Origin: Novosphingobium sp. Rr 2-17
GTDB lineage: Bacteria > Pseudomonadota > Alphaproteobacteria > Sphingomonadales > Sphingomonadaceae
Direction of reading: 5' to 3'
Length of the DNA stretch: 64,000 bases
Assembly: GCF_000272475.1 (NCBI RefSeq)
Contig: NZ_AKFJ01000081.1
Span: 78,535-142,534 of the forward strand
Positions 25,184 through 34,172 of this stretch are shown here, piece after piece (position 1 is the stretch's first letter; each line of letters starts with the position of its first letter). Made by a program: the position numbers and the translations under genes. Under the pieces are notes generated by a model, which had not been told where the DNA came from, made no database searches, and saw nothing but the letters and a program-made list of their open reading frames with translations.

Positions 25184-26377
25184 ATGCGGATCGGTTTCCT
25201 GTTCAACCACGATCAGATCCACCAGGTTGCCCACAGCCTCCCCATCGCTCTGGGCCTCCTGGAAATCGGATTCAGTGGCGAAATCGTGGTCGCCACGACC
25301 AACGCGGCGCTTGCTGCAGAAGTGCGGCGAATTGGCGGCGACCACATCGGCACGAGCATCGAGCATGTGCAGCTTGACCCGTCTCCGCTTTCCCGGCGCA
25401 TGGATGCGTTGCTGGGCAAAGTGGTCCCGGCGGGCAAGCTGCTGATCTATCGCGACAACCTAGCGTTCTTTCGCAGTCTCGATGTTTTGGTGGTGGCGGA
25501 AAAAACCTCGCTGATCCTCAAGAAGCGCTATGGCCTGACGAACCTCGGCATCGTCCACACCCGCCACGGTGCGGGAGATCGCGCGATCGGCTTCGACAAG
25601 GCCAGCGCGTGCTTCGATCACGTCCTGTGTTCGGGCCCCAAGATTCGCGACCGGCTCATCCGCGAAACCGGCGTGCACCCGGATAACGTGACGATCGTCG
25701 GCTATCCCAAGTTCGATCTGGTCAGCCAAACTCCCAAGGTCCGCTTCCTGCCCACCGCCGGGCAAGTCGTGATGTACAACCCCCATCCCTCGCCGCACTT
25801 GTCCTCCTGGTATCGGGATGGTCGCGGTGTATTCGAACAATTCCTGGGCCGTAGCGACTTCGGGCTGCTGTTCGCGCCGCACGTGATGCTGTTCCAACGC
25901 CAGTTCGTGGTCTCGATAGACAGGCTGACGGTCGACAAGCCAGGCAAGATACCCGAGCGCTTGCTGCGGGGGGAAAACATCAAGGTGGACCTGGGCAGCA
26001 GGGCATCGACCGACATGAGCTATACGCGCTCGGCGGACATCTATCTGGGGGATGCCAGCAGCCAGGTCTATGAGTTCCTCCAGCAGCCACGGCCCTGTAT
26101 CTTTTTGAACAGCCATGGCCATCAATGGCAAGGCGATCCCAACTTCCAGCACTGGACTGCCGGCGAAGTCATCACCAGCTCCCATCAATTGCCCGCAGCT
26201 CTTGAACGGGCGGATGCGCTCCATGCGGATCGTTACCGGGCGGTCCAGGAAGACTTGTTTGCGCAAAGCTTCGATTTGACGAATACGCCCTCGTCGATCC
26301 GCGCGGCGCAGGCTGTGTCCGCCTTTGTGGAACGGCATCGTCGCGGCAATCGACACCTCAGGCTGGTGCCTGCTTAG
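25184..26377 (+). CDS. CDP-glycerol glycerophosphotransferase-like protein
   Basis: A 397-residue cytoplasmic protein resembling the C-terminal half of TagF-type CDP-glycerol:poly(glycerophosphate) glycerophosphotransferases: VVMYNPHPSPHLSSWYR, FGLLFAPHVMLFQRQ, then DIYLGDASSQVYEFLQQPR. In Gram-negatives such enzymes can add glycerophosphate or ribitol-phosphate to a surface glycan. I chose the ATG at 25184, with AAGGAG at 25168-25173. It is a same-strand neighbour of GT4 enzymes and a flippase. Donor specificity is not established. Confidence 0.72.
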   Translation: MRIGFLFNHDQIHQVAHSLPIALGLLEIGFSGEIVVATTNAALAAEVRRIGGDHIGTSIEHVQLDPSPLSRRMDALLGKVVPAGKLLIYRDNLAFFRSLDVLVVAEKTSLILKKRYGLTNLGIVHTRHGAGDRAIGFDKASACFDHVLCSGPKIRDRLIRETGVHPDNVTIVGYPKFDLVSQTPKVRFLPTAGQVVMYNPHPSPHLSSWYRDGRGVFEQFLGRSDFGLLFAPHVMLFQRQFVVSIDRLTVDKPGKIPERLLRGENIKVDLGSRASTDMSYTRSADIYLGDASSQVYEFLQQPRPCIFLNSHGHQWQGDPNFQHWTAGEVITSSHQLPAALERADALHADRYRAVQEDLFAQSFDLTNTPSSIRAAQAVSAFVERHRRGNRHLRLVPA

Positions 26378-26519
26378 ACAGCGCTCCCAAAGGCCGCCAC
26401 GCAAGAGCGTGCACATTCCGGCCAAAAGGGGGGGCTGGTCAGGTCGGGCGACAAACCGCTAAAGGCGCGACTATGATCGCGATGCCTCACCTCGTGCCTA
26501 ACCCCTTGCTGCCGCTTCC

Positions 26520-27851
26520 ATGACAGACCGGCCCACTGGCAGGGTCCGCCGCATCTTCGCCAGCCTGGGCCTGGTATTGAGTGGCAAGGCAGGCGCGGGA
26601 ATCCTCAGCCTTGGCTATCTGGTGCTTGCCGCCCGCTATCTGGGGCCGAAGGATTACGGCGTGCTGGTCCTCGTCCACGCTTACGTAACGGCGGTGTGCG
26701 GCGTCATCGAATTTCCCTCCTGGCAGGCGATCGTACGCTACGGGGCCGAGGCGAACAGCAAGGGCGAGGCCCATCGCCTTTCGCGATTGCTGCGGTTCGG
26801 GGCCAAGGTCGAACTGGCCGGCGGTGCCTGTGCCGTCGTGGCGGCGATGGCGCTGGTGCCGTTCGTCGGGCCCCATCTGGGCTGGTCGGCCAAGGCCATG
26901 GCGTTCGCGCCCTACTATTCCTTTGCGGTGCTGGGTTCGGTGCGCTCCACGCCCACGGGATACCTGCAATTGTGCGGGCGGTTCGATCTGCTGGGCTTGC
27001 ACAGCCTTGTCCAACCCGCTGTGCGGCTGATCGGCACGCTCATCGTCATCGGCTGTGGGTGGGGCGTCAAATCGTTCCTGTTCGCCTGGCTGCTGGCGGC
27101 GATGGCTGAATTCGCGGCGATGTGGGGAATGGGCTTATGGATCGCGGCGCGCCGTATGGGCGCTGTCATCTTGCGGCCCGAGCCTGGCCGGGTCACCGAA
27201 GAAAACGCGGGCATCTGGCGCTTTTTGCTGGCCAGCAATGCCGACGTCACCCTCAGCGACCTGACGGGCCGGGTTGCGCCGCTGGTGATCGGCTGGGTGA
27301 TGGGGCCGGCGATGGCGGGTCTCTTTGCGGTGGCCCAGCGCGCCACGGTGATCCTGGCGCAGCCGGCGCAGATCCTGGGCAGCACCTCCTATGCCGAACT
27401 CGCACACATCGTCGCAGGTGGCCACGGCGGCAAGGCGTTGCGCCAGACACTGTTGAAGGTTGTCGGCATCGCCTTGCTAGCGGCAGTCCCGGTCGTGCTG
27501 ATCGTGGGGCTATTCCCTTCGCAGATCATCCATTTGATGGCCGGTTCCGCATACGGTGCGGCGGCTGGCGTGATGATTGCTCTGGTCGCCGCCAGGGCCG
27601 TTTCGCTGATTGGGCCGCCATGCACCTCGGCGCTGACCGCGCTGGGCCACCCAGCCCGCTCGATGTGGGCGAACTTGCTGTCCAGCCTGGCGTTCCTGCC
27701 GCTGTTGCCCTGGCTGTTGCACCACTTCGGTTTGCTGGGCGCGGGCATCCAGGCGATCGCCCAAGCGGTTGCCGCCAGCGCCTTGCTCGCCATCCTGGTC
27801 TGGCGCACGAGCGGCCAGCAGGTGAGCGGCCAGCAGGCGAGCAGCCAGTGA
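26520..27851 (+). CDS. Oligosaccharide flippase family protein (Wzx/MATE-like)
   Basis: A 443-residue inner-membrane protein with about twelve to fourteen hydrophobic helices. It has an N-terminal YLVLAARYLGPKDYGVLVLV segment typical of polysaccharide biosynthesis flippases. It would translocate lipid-linked oligosaccharide to the periplasm. The GT4 gene follows after ten bases. At the C-terminus a 15-nt unit is repeated (27810-27848), giving SGQQV-SGQQA-SSQ. This tail is likely recent expansion and not needed for the fold. Confidence 0.88.
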   Translation: MTDRPTGRVRRIFASLGLVLSGKAGAGILSLGYLVLAARYLGPKDYGVLVLVHAYVTAVCGVIEFPSWQAIVRYGAEANSKGEAHRLSRLLRFGAKVELAGGACAVVAAMALVPFVGPHLGWSAKAMAFAPYYSFAVLGSVRSTPTGYLQLCGRFDLLGLHSLVQPAVRLIGTLIVIGCGWGVKSFLFAWLLAAMAEFAAMWGMGLWIAARRMGAVILRPEPGRVTEENAGIWRFLLASNADVTLSDLTGRVAPLVIGWVMGPAMAGLFAVAQRATVILAQPAQILGSTSYAELAHIVAGGHGGKALRQTLLKVVGIALLAAVPVVLIVGLFPSQIIHLMAGSAYGAAAGVMIALVAARAVSLIGPPCTSALTALGHPARSMWANLLSSLAFLPLLPWLLHHFGLLGAGIQAIAQAVAASALLAILVWRTSGQQVSGQQASSQ

Positions 27852-27861
27852 TGGCGGGACG

Positions 27862-28950
27862 ATGATGTCTGGACCTCGGCTCGCTTACGTTATCAACTCG
27901 CTGGAAGGGGGCGGGGCAGCGCTGCCGGTCCCTTCCATTCTGGACGTGCTACGCGGTGCCGGCGCGCACGTGCGCGTCTTCGCTCTGACCCGCCGAGACG
28001 GCAGGGCGCTGCCCGCCATGGAAGCGGCAGGCCTCGACGTACGCGTGCGCGATGGTGGCGAAACCGATCACTTGGCCGCCGCTCGCTGGTTGGCGCGCGA
28101 ACTGCGCGAATGGCCAGCCACGCACATGTGGACATCGCTCAGTCGCGCGACGATTCTCGGCCTTATGCTGGGCCCCAGGTTGGGCATTCCGGTGGTGGCA
28201 TGGCAGCACAATGCGTTCCTCAAGCCCTGGAACGAGCGATTGCTGCGGCTGCTGCAGGCCCGGGCGGCGCTATGGGTCGCCGATTCGCGCGCCGTCGCCA
28301 TGTTGACGACCCAGCGTCTCGGGGTATCTTCGGATCGGCTGGCAACATGGCCGATCTACGCCGCCGATCCCGCCATGCCGCAAGCGCGCCCTTGGCAGCC
28401 AGGCGACGTGCTTCGCCTGGGCAGCTTGGGGCGGCTTCACCCCGCCAAGGGCTATGATGTCCTGATCGCGGCGCTCGCCAGGCTGCGGGCGGACGGTTTC
28501 CGCTCGCCCGTCCCTTACGAAATCGCCATTGCCGGGGATGGTGCGCAAGGCCCCCGGCTGGCCGCGCTCGCCGGCGAAGCGCAGATCAGCGAACTGCGCC
28601 TGGCGGGATATATGTCGGACGCCAGGGCATTTCTGGGGCAATTGCACCTCTACCTCCAGCCCTCGCGCCGGGAAGGCTTCTGCATCGCCGGGCATGAGGC
28701 CATGACTGCCGGTCTGCCGATCATCGCCTCGCGCGTAGGCGAACTTGCAGTATCGGTCCGGCCCCAAGCCAACGGTTGGTTGGTGGAGCCGGACGATGTT
28801 GCCTCCCTTGGCCTGGCGCTGCGGGAGGCGCTGTCAGATTGTTCTGCATGGGAAGAATTGGGTCGCCAGTCGAGAACATGGATGCTGAACGAGTACTCCC
28901 AGGCGCGCTTCGTGCAAACCGGCCAGGCGATCTGGGCACGTTTAGGCTAG
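27862..28950 (+). CDS. Glycosyltransferase family 4
   Basis: A 362-residue GT-B glycosyltransferase. It has a GGGAALPVPSIL acceptor loop, donor-domain strand RLGSLGRLHPAKGYDVLIAA and EX7E in SRREGFCIAGHEAMTAGLP. Two ATGs begin it; the first at 27862 is used. It is the last gene of the same-strand glycan run and ends 34 bp from the stop of the convergent SGNH gene. The sugar is unknown. Confidence 0.9.
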   Translation: MMSGPRLAYVINSLEGGGAALPVPSILDVLRGAGAHVRVFALTRRDGRALPAMEAAGLDVRVRDGGETDHLAAARWLARELREWPATHMWTSLSRATILGLMLGPRLGIPVVAWQHNAFLKPWNERLLRLLQARAALWVADSRAVAMLTTQRLGVSSDRLATWPIYAADPAMPQARPWQPGDVLRLGSLGRLHPAKGYDVLIAALARLRADGFRSPVPYEIAIAGDGAQGPRLAALAGEAQISELRLAGYMSDARAFLGQLHLYLQPSRREGFCIAGHEAMTAGLPIIASRVGELAVSVRPQANGWLVEPDDVASLGLALREALSDCSAWEELGRQSRTWMLNEYSQARFVQTGQAIWARLG

Positions 28951-28983
28951 GCTATACGATATCACTGCCATCGGAATGCTGGT

Positions 28984-30372
28984 TCAAGACCCTATGGCGC
29001 TCAACCACGCGCGGATAGCGTTGGCTGTGCGTCGAGCGTAGATCGTGTGACCGGCGTCGCTGGGATGGACGCCATCCGTTGAAATCGCGATGTCGGCATT
29101 CCCGTTACCTCTCGTCGCGCCGACACGGCCTGTGCCGAAGATCCACGCCGTTCCCGCACCTGACCCGTTCACGGGCACGAACAAGGCGTTCGCGTCTGCC
29201 CATTGTGTGAAGCGGGCTTGCAGGGCCGCTTCGATCGCCAGCGTTCGGGCATCGGGTCCGCGCGTGCCCGAATACGGGCCAAGGACCACGATCAACGTGC
29301 CTGGCAGCAGCGTGCGGATGGCTCGCCAATCCGCCAAGGCCTGGGTCGCGATGTCTTCTGGGGTATAGGTGACGCCCCCGATGGAGCCGTAGTCGTTGTA
29401 TCCCGCTGCCACGGTGATCACATCGACGTCGTTTGCCGTGAGGTCGGAGTTCACGGTTAGCCATCGGTCGATTTGGGCGCTGATCTTTGATCGGCCCAGT
29501 CCGGTGGCGGGATTGAGATAGCCAGTGCCCCCGACTGCGACCTGACGCACGTCAGTCCAGCCCATTAGCCTACCCAGGACCTTGGGCCATCCGAACAAGC
29601 CAGGCGATGTCGCTCCTTGCCCTTCGGAATAGCTATCGCCCGTCGCTAGCGCCACGATCCGGTCTGCGCCGTTGTCGGGGCGCCAGATGTTGCTGGTCGG
29701 CTGCACCGCCACGCCGCGCAGACCATTGGTGTCGGAGCCTTCGATGGTGATCGTGCGCGGCTTGCGCGATCCGGCGAAGTCCAGCACCACGTAAGCGATA
29801 TAATTCAGCCCGTTGGTGCTGCTCTTGGTGACATAGTGGCCGTCCACCTGGATGCGGAACAAACAAGTCGTGCACGTATTCAGGCGTATTTCTATGCGGT
29901 CGCTGTCGGTTTCGAACGCGGCCGACCAGCCCCAGGCGTTGTAGTCGGGTGTGCTGGGAAGCACGCCCGAAAGATTGCCGCTGGTTGCTGGCGCAATGCT
30001 GGCGGCGGGGAAATACAAGTATTGGTTGTTCCCAGTGCCGCCGGCCGCGGTAGCTTTGCCTCCAGTGGTGAGAAACAGCGCAGCGTTCGGGCCGGCGGCA
30101 TAGACGTTGGTCAGCGTAGCATCGGCGCTGGACGACACCGTCATAGTGACGTTGCCGGCCACATCGGCCGTCTCCGGGTTGTTGGCAGCGGCTCGCTGTG
30201 CCGCGCGCTTGAGCTGGTCATCTTGAGCGCGGGCCCGTGCCTCAACTCTCGCACGCACTGAAAGTCCACGCGCGACTGGGTCGGATTGTGCAAAGCTGGC
30301 TGACGCCGCACAGCAAGTGGCCAATGCCAGAACGATCGCGGCGAAATGCCGCAGGGGTGCCGCGCGGGTCAT
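28984..30372 (-). CDS. Secreted SGNH/GDSL hydrolase with N-terminal beta domain
   Basis: A 462-residue exported protein. The signal peptide is residues 1-29. Residues about 70-235 look like a beta-sandwich accessory domain (FRIQVDGHYVTKSSTNGLNY). The C-terminal SGNH domain has catalytic S247 in LATGDSYSEGQG, an Asn-containing block III (AAGYNDYGS) and D433/H436 in STDGVHPSDAGH. These are acyl esterase/deacetylase folds acting on esters or O-acetylated glycans. Its start overlaps the small upstream gene by four bases, so the two are coupled. This domain mix occurs in phage tail proteins as well as cell-surface esterases. No phage genes flank it here. Confidence 0.87.
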   Translation of the reverse strand: MTRAAPLRHFAAIVLALATCCAASASFAQSDPVARGLSVRARVEARARAQDDQLKRAAQRAAANNPETADVAGNVTMTVSSSADATLTNVYAAGPNAALFLTTGGKATAAGGTGNNQYLYFPAASIAPATSGNLSGVLPSTPDYNAWGWSAAFETDSDRIEIRLNTCTTCLFRIQVDGHYVTKSSTNGLNYIAYVVLDFAGSRKPRTITIEGSDTNGLRGVAVQPTSNIWRPDNGADRIVALATGDSYSEGQGATSPGLFGWPKVLGRLMGWTDVRQVAVGGTGYLNPATGLGRSKISAQIDRWLTVNSDLTANDVDVITVAAGYNDYGSIGGVTYTPEDIATQALADWRAIRTLLPGTLIVVLGPYSGTRGPDARTLAIEAALQARFTQWADANALFVPVNGSGAGTAWIFGTGRVGATRGNGNADIAISTDGVHPSDAGHTIYARRTANAIRAWLSAIGS

Positions 30373-30809
30373 TGCGCCACCCGATAGGTCAGCGTGCCAG
30401 CGGTCAGTTGGATGTCGAGGTAATAGCTTGCTGATGCATCGCTTTCTTCACCGATCGCCTCATTGGCATTAGCGGAAAACTCAGCCCACGGCTCACCCCC
30501 GATGGTGAGTGGCAGGCAGGTGGCACTGCCATCGGTTGAGCGTAGCACTCGCGCATTGCCACTCCATTCCCCCGTCAGGGTCACCCAGATCGCCCGGCCC
30601 AATTCGGGGAAGAACGGGCCAACCAGCGTCGACAGGTTGATGCTGCCGATCATCGCCGTCGTGGTTGCCGCGACTCGGCGGACGACAGTCGGGAGAGGAT
30701 TCAGGTGGTCGACGGCGATGGCTGCCTCGCCTGGCTGGCCGAAGGCCACGGCATGGGTGGGAACGAAGCGCGCGGGCGGGACTATGGGGGGCAAGTCAGG
30801 CTGAGGCAT
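30369..30809 (-). CDS. Hypothetical protein coupled to SGNH hydrolase
   Basis: A 146-residue protein I cannot identify. It is rich in Thr/Ser/Gly/Ala and likely beta. The N-terminus is proline-rich (MPQPDLPPIVPPARFVPT) and no signal peptide is visible. AAGGA with good spacing precedes the ATG at 30809. Its 3' end overlaps the SGNH gene start by four bases, so the pair is one operon. The composition resembles short structural proteins of phage or tail-like particles, but nothing else here supports that. A 17-bp inverted repeat lies just upstream (30845). Confidence 0.65.
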   Translation of the reverse strand: MPQPDLPPIVPPARFVPTHAVAFGQPGEAAIAVDHLNPLPTVVRRVAATTTAMIGSINLSTLVGPFFPELGRAIWVTLTGEWSGNARVLRSTDGSATCLPLTIGGEPWAEFSANANEAIGEESDASASYYLDIQLTAGTLTYRVAQ

Positions 30810-30844
30810 ACGCTGTCCTTCGAAGGTTCAAGAAGGCAGTAGTA

Positions 30845-30861
30845 ATAACCTATATGGTTAT
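30845..30861. promoter_or_regulatory. 17-bp inverted repeat upstream of the SGNH operon
   Basis: ATAACC-TATAT-GGTTAT, perfectly symmetric arms, 36 bp before the start of the small hypothetical gene. The size and position suit a TetR/MarR-like operator or a promoter overlap. No regulator is next to it. Confidence 0.35.
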
Positions 30862-31059
30862 ATGTAGGAAAGCATTTGGTTCGAGTTCCCGCGCGTTAAC
30901 CTGCAACCCAGTGCAAGCCGAGCAGCTGGCGAGCCTGGGCACCACTTGATCGCCTGTAGCGCGTTCATGGATTGACCTTATGCCGTCCGTTGGATCAAGT
31001 GGCGGCGATGGGATCAGGTGGCAATGTCCCGTTCCAACGCCAGACCCCCTGGAGATTTC

Positions 31060-32445
31060 ATGACTGACACCCGCACCGAAACCGACAGCATCGGCGCCAT
31101 CGAGGTTCCGGCCAGCGCCTATTGGGGCGCGCAGACCCAGCGGAGCATCGAAAACTTCCCGTTCGGGGCTGCGGAGCGAATGCCGATCGGCATCGTCCAC
31201 GCGTTGGCGATCGTGAAACAGGCAGCGGCGCGGGTGAACCGGCAGCATGGGCTGGACGCAAAGCTGGCCGATGCGATCGAAGCGGCGGCGGCTTCGGTCG
31301 CGGCGGGTGAGCATGACGATCAGTTCCCGCTCGTCATCTGGCAGACCGGCAGTGGCACCCAGACCAACATGAACGTCAACGAAGTGATCGCCGGCATTGC
31401 CAACGAGGCGCTGGCCGGAACGCGCGGCGGCAAGAGCCCGGTCCATCCCAACGATCATGTGAACATGAGCCAGTCGTCGAACGACAGCTTTCCCACCGCG
31501 CTGCACGTCGCGGCGGCGATTGCGGCCACGCGGCAATTGGTGCCCGCGCTGGAGCGGCTGGAAGCGTCCTTGCTGGCCAAGGCTGAGGCGTGGGGTGAGA
31601 TCGTCAAGATCGGTCGCACCCATTTGCAGGATGCGACACCGCTGACGCTGGGGCAGGAGTTCTCAGGGTATTATGCCCAAATCCGCCTTGCCCGCACGCG
31701 GACGGTACCGCTGATCGAGCATGGGCTGACCAAGCTGGCGCAAGGGGGAACCGCGGTGGGTACCGGGCTCAACACCCCGCCGGGCTTTGCCGAGGATGTG
31801 GCGGCACAGATCGCCACGCTGACCGGCCTGGCGTTCGAAACCGCGCCCAACAAGTTCGAGGCGCTCGCCAGCCAGGATACGCTGGTCGATTTCTCCGGGC
31901 GTCTCAACACGATCGCGGTCGCGGTATCCAAGATCGCCAACGACATCCGCTTGCTGGGCTCCGGCCCCCGGTCTGGTCTGGGCGAGCTGGATCTACCGGC
32001 GAACGAGCCGGGCAGCTCGATCATGCCGGGCAAGGTCAATCCGACTCAATGTGAAATGCTGACGATGGTGGCAGCGCAAGTCATCGGCAATCACCAGACG
32101 GTGACGGTCGGCGGACTGCAGGGGCACCTGGAACTGAACGTTTTCAAGCCGGTGATCGGCGCGGCTGTGCTGCGCTCGATCCATCTGCTGGCGGTGGGGA
32201 TAGATAGCTTCGCCGAGCGCTGCGTCGATGGCCTGGTGGCGAATGAGAAGCGGATCGCCGAATTGGTGGACCGCTCACTGATGTTGGTAACGGCGCTGGC
32301 GCCGGAAATCGGCTACGACAATGCCGCGAAGATCGCCAAGTATGCCCATGTCCAAGAATTGACGCTCAAGCAGGCCGGGCTGGCGCTGGGTCTCGTCGAT
32401 GAAGCGACGTTCGATCGGCTGGTGCGCCCGGAAGCGATGGTGTGA
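31060..32445 (+). CDS. fumC: Fumarate hydratase, class II
   Basis: A 461-residue fumarase that interconverts fumarate and L-malate in the TCA cycle, iron-independent and tetrameric. It has the family motifs [49 protein letters not shown] and the signature loop [17 protein letters not shown] chose the ATG at 31060 (preceded by GGAGA); the frame is open further upstream without homology. The length matches E. coli FumC. A strong terminator follows at 32506. Confidence 0.97.
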   Translation: MTDTRTETDSIGAIEVPASAYWGAQTQRSIENFPFGAAERMPIGIVHALAIVKQAAARVNRQHGLDAKLADAIEAAAASVAAGEHDDQFPLVIWQTGSGTQTNMNVNEVIAGIANEALAGTRGGKSPVHPNDHVNMSQSSNDSFPTALHVAAAIAATRQLVPALERLEASLLAKAEAWGEIVKIGRTHLQDATPLTLGQEFSGYYAQIRLARTRTVPLIEHGLTKLAQGGTAVGTGLNTPPGFAEDVAAQIATLTGLAFETAPNKFEALASQDTLVDFSGRLNTIAVAVSKIANDIRLLGSGPRSGLGELDLPANEPGSSIMPGKVNPTQCEMLTMVAAQVIGNHQTVTVGGLQGHLELNVFKPVIGAAVLRSIHLLAVGIDSFAERCVDGLVANEKRIAELVDRSLMLVTALAPEIGYDNAAKIAKYAHVQELTLKQAGLALGLVDEATFDRLVRPEAMV

Positions 32446-32505
32446 AGCGCCGCATTGGGCGCTTGCGGGGTTTTGTAGAGTGGTGTGATGTTGGGGGGGT
32501 AGGTG

Positions 32506-32531
32506 GGCCGCGCCGGGTGGCGCGGCCTTTG
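32506..32531 (+). terminator. Terminator after fumC
   Basis: GGCCGCGCC (32506-32514), GGGT loop, GGCGCGGCC (32519-32527), then TTT GT. A nine-base perfect GC stem about 60 bp past the fumC stop codon. Confidence 0.85.
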
Positions 32532-32727
32532 TCGGTCAGTCGACCATGTCCGCCACGATACGCCGCAGCCGTGTGGCTGTCAGCAGGTCCGGCCATGCCG
32601 GCGGGCTAAGGGTAAGGTCGAGAGCGAATGGGCGGCCGGATTGCTTGGCCGCAGCGCATGTTGCCATGCGCATCATATTGGTATGCATATATTCCTTTTA
32701 AGCGCGGGCGAAAAGCCGGCGCTTTTG

Positions 32728-33003
32728 TTATCGTTTGAAGTTGCCGCGCTTGCGCGGGCCGCCGCCACCCATTCCCTGGCCAGGCGTGCGTTCGCGAAAG
32801 ACGATGCGGCCTTTCGAAAGGTCGTACGGTGTCATCTCAACATGGACGCGGTCGCCCACGACCGAACGGATGCGAAACTTACGCATCTTGCCGGCGGTGT
32901 AAGCGATGATCTTGTGCTCATTGTCGAGCAGCACGGCGAAACGTCCATCGGGGAGGATTTCCTCGATGTAACCTTCCATCGTCAGTAGTTCTTCCTTGGC
33001 CAA
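32728..33003 (-). CDS. infA: Translation initiation factor IF-1 paralogue with extended C-terminus
   Basis: A 91-residue OB-fold protein matching IF-1 over its whole core: [15 protein letters not shown] start, [20 protein letters not shown] and [14 protein letters not shown]. Homology begins exactly at the TTG at 33003 (L-A-K-E-E), so I take TTG as the start. ATGs at 33069 or 33042 would add 22 or 13 residues with no match in IF-1. Oddity: the usual IF-1 ends after the last strand, whereas this one adds about 18 residues, [20 protein letters not shown], a glycine-rich basic tail. Probably a second IF-1 gene, near a cold-shock gene. The normal paralogue would be elsewhere. Confidence 0.85.
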   Translation of the reverse strand: MAKEELLTMEGYIEEILPDGRFAVLLDNEHKIIAYTAGKMRKFRIRSVVGDRVHVEMTPYDLSKGRIVFRERTPGQGMGGGGPRKRGNFKR

Positions 33004-33544
33004 TCGTCGTTCCCGATAATGCGTGCCCGGCGCCGGACGCATGATGCGACGACGCGTTGTGAGTGCCATGTAGCTGTAAGATGGGGGTCGAGCCACTGAG
33101 TCGTAGCAACAAATATCCCGTCGCAGACGACGTAGCGAACAACGATATAGGGCAAAGGCTTGAAAATTACAATCGCTTCCGTCAATCCTGCGGGCGACGC
33201 ATTAAAATGCGAATGTCCTCGCCTTTTATGCCTGAGTGACGTAGGTCGCCCTATATACAAAAAATCGTAGGCCGGCACCAAGAGATAAACGTGCTACTCC
33301 GAAAGTAGGAGAGCCAAATCGATGTCGATCAGTCCATTTTTGGTATTGGCTTTTTAAAACCACTTAAGCTGCTCATATTAGAGCGGCGATTGATGATTAT
33401 CGATCAAGTGCAATCTGCGCGCCGATTTTGAGGCTAAGTACGCAGCTTCGTGGTTCAATTAAAAGTTTTGCCACGCAGGCATTTCACAAGCCGCTGGCAA
33501 CCCGAAATGCTTGCCCGCATGGCTGCTCAAAACAAGGATATTGC
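33004..33544. other. 540-bp divergent intergenic region
   Basis: This lies between the IF-1 paralogue (minus) and the DUF2384-type gene (plus). I see no convincing gene. The frames open upstream of both starts lack homology, apart from the [10 protein letters not shown] extension of IF-1, which could be translated if the ATG at 33069 is used. Several small weak hairpins occur, for example CTACT/AGTAG near 33292. None is convincing. Confidence 0.4.
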
Positions 33545-33844
33545 ATGTCTGAGAACGAAGAGATGGTCGCCGTTCCCAAGATACGCCGATCGAACCATCG
33601 CTGGTCAGATCGTCCCAAGCTTGCACCAGATGCGGCCAGTCGGCAGGGTCAAGTGACGAAGCTGGCGTTCGAGGCGTTTGGCGGTAAGGATGCAGCCATC
33701 GCGTATTTGAATATGGACAGCCAGGCGTTGGGCGGAAGACCGCTAGATATCGCTACTGAGTCTGTAGAAGGGCTCAAGCGAGTCGAGCGGGACATTGCCG
33801 AGCAGAAGGGCGGAATAAGCGCCTCAGCTGGTACGGACACCTAA
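33545..33844 (+). CDS. ParS/MbcA-type (DUF2384) antitoxin-like protein, no HTH
   Basis: A 99-residue protein with the MbcA/ParS/Xre antitoxin toxin-binding domain: KLAFEAFGGKDAAIAYLNMD, then ALGGRPLDIATESVEGLKRV. The N-terminus (first 40 residues) is basic and disordered and shows no helix-turn-helix. These domains normally sit next to a RES-domain toxin. None follows here: downstream lies a small unrelated gene on the opposite strand. I chose the ATG at 33545 (MSENEEM), where homology starts; the open frame upstream lacks it. It may be an orphan or a regulatory adaptor. Confidence 0.75.
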   Translation: MSENEEMVAVPKIRRSNHRWSDRPKLAPDAASRQGQVTKLAFEAFGGKDAAIAYLNMDSQALGGRPLDIATESVEGLKRVERDIAEQKGGISASAGTDT

Positions 33845-33902
33845 ATCAACGCGCGTGCTGGCGAGGAGGCGGCCGTAGAGATGAGTGTCGTAGAAGGGGG
33901 CG

Positions 33903-34109
33903 TCAGTGAAGTTCGACGTCGTCGTCTCTGATCATCTTGTCCGCTGCGGCACGCGCACGCGAATCTTCGGTACGCCGAGCCCTGGCGGCGAGTTCCGACC
34001 ACGCTGCGGCTGCGCGCAGGCAACGATCGCGAACGTTCTGCAAGGTTGCACCTTCGGCTGCCAGCGTTTGCTGGTCTGCCTGTTCTTGATAGAAGTGAAG
34101 TGGTGTCAA
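33903..34109 (-). CDS. Small conserved hypothetical protein, TTG start
   Basis: A 68-residue helical protein (TPLHFYQEQADQQ, then VRDRCLRAAAAWSELAARAR) of a pattern common in sphingomonads, often annotated as hypothetical. I chose the TTG at 34109 because an ideal AGGAGG lies four bases upstream. The upstream frame would have to start inside the cspA terminator. Function unknown; no motif suggests enzymatic activity. Confidence 0.6.
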   Translation of the reverse strand: MTPLHFYQEQADQQTLAAEGATLQNVRDRCLRAAAAWSELAARARRTEDSRARAAADKMIRDDDVELH

Positions 34110-34136
34110 AAGGCCTCCTGCTGCAGTGAAACGAAA

Positions 34137-34165
34137 AACGGCGGGAGACACTGTCTCCCGCCGTT
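34137..34165 (-). terminator. Strong rho-independent terminator of cspA
   Basis: AACGGCGGGAGAC (34137-34149), ACT loop, GTCTCCCGCCGTT (34153-34165): a 13-bp perfect stem. On the minus strand it is followed by TTTTTCGTTT. Confidence 0.9.
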
Positions 34166-34172
34166 CGATCGT

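Noticed and set aside
28984..30809. Prophage or tail-fibre remnant
   Set aside because: The SGNH and small beta protein resemble phage proteins, but no integrase, capsid, terminase or lysis gene is nearby and both frames are intact.
32690..32727. Terminator after the IF-1 paralogue
   Set aside because: A ten-base hairpin (AAGCGCGGGC/GCCGGCGCTT) exists but has a mismatch and no T run on the minus strand, so I did not call it.
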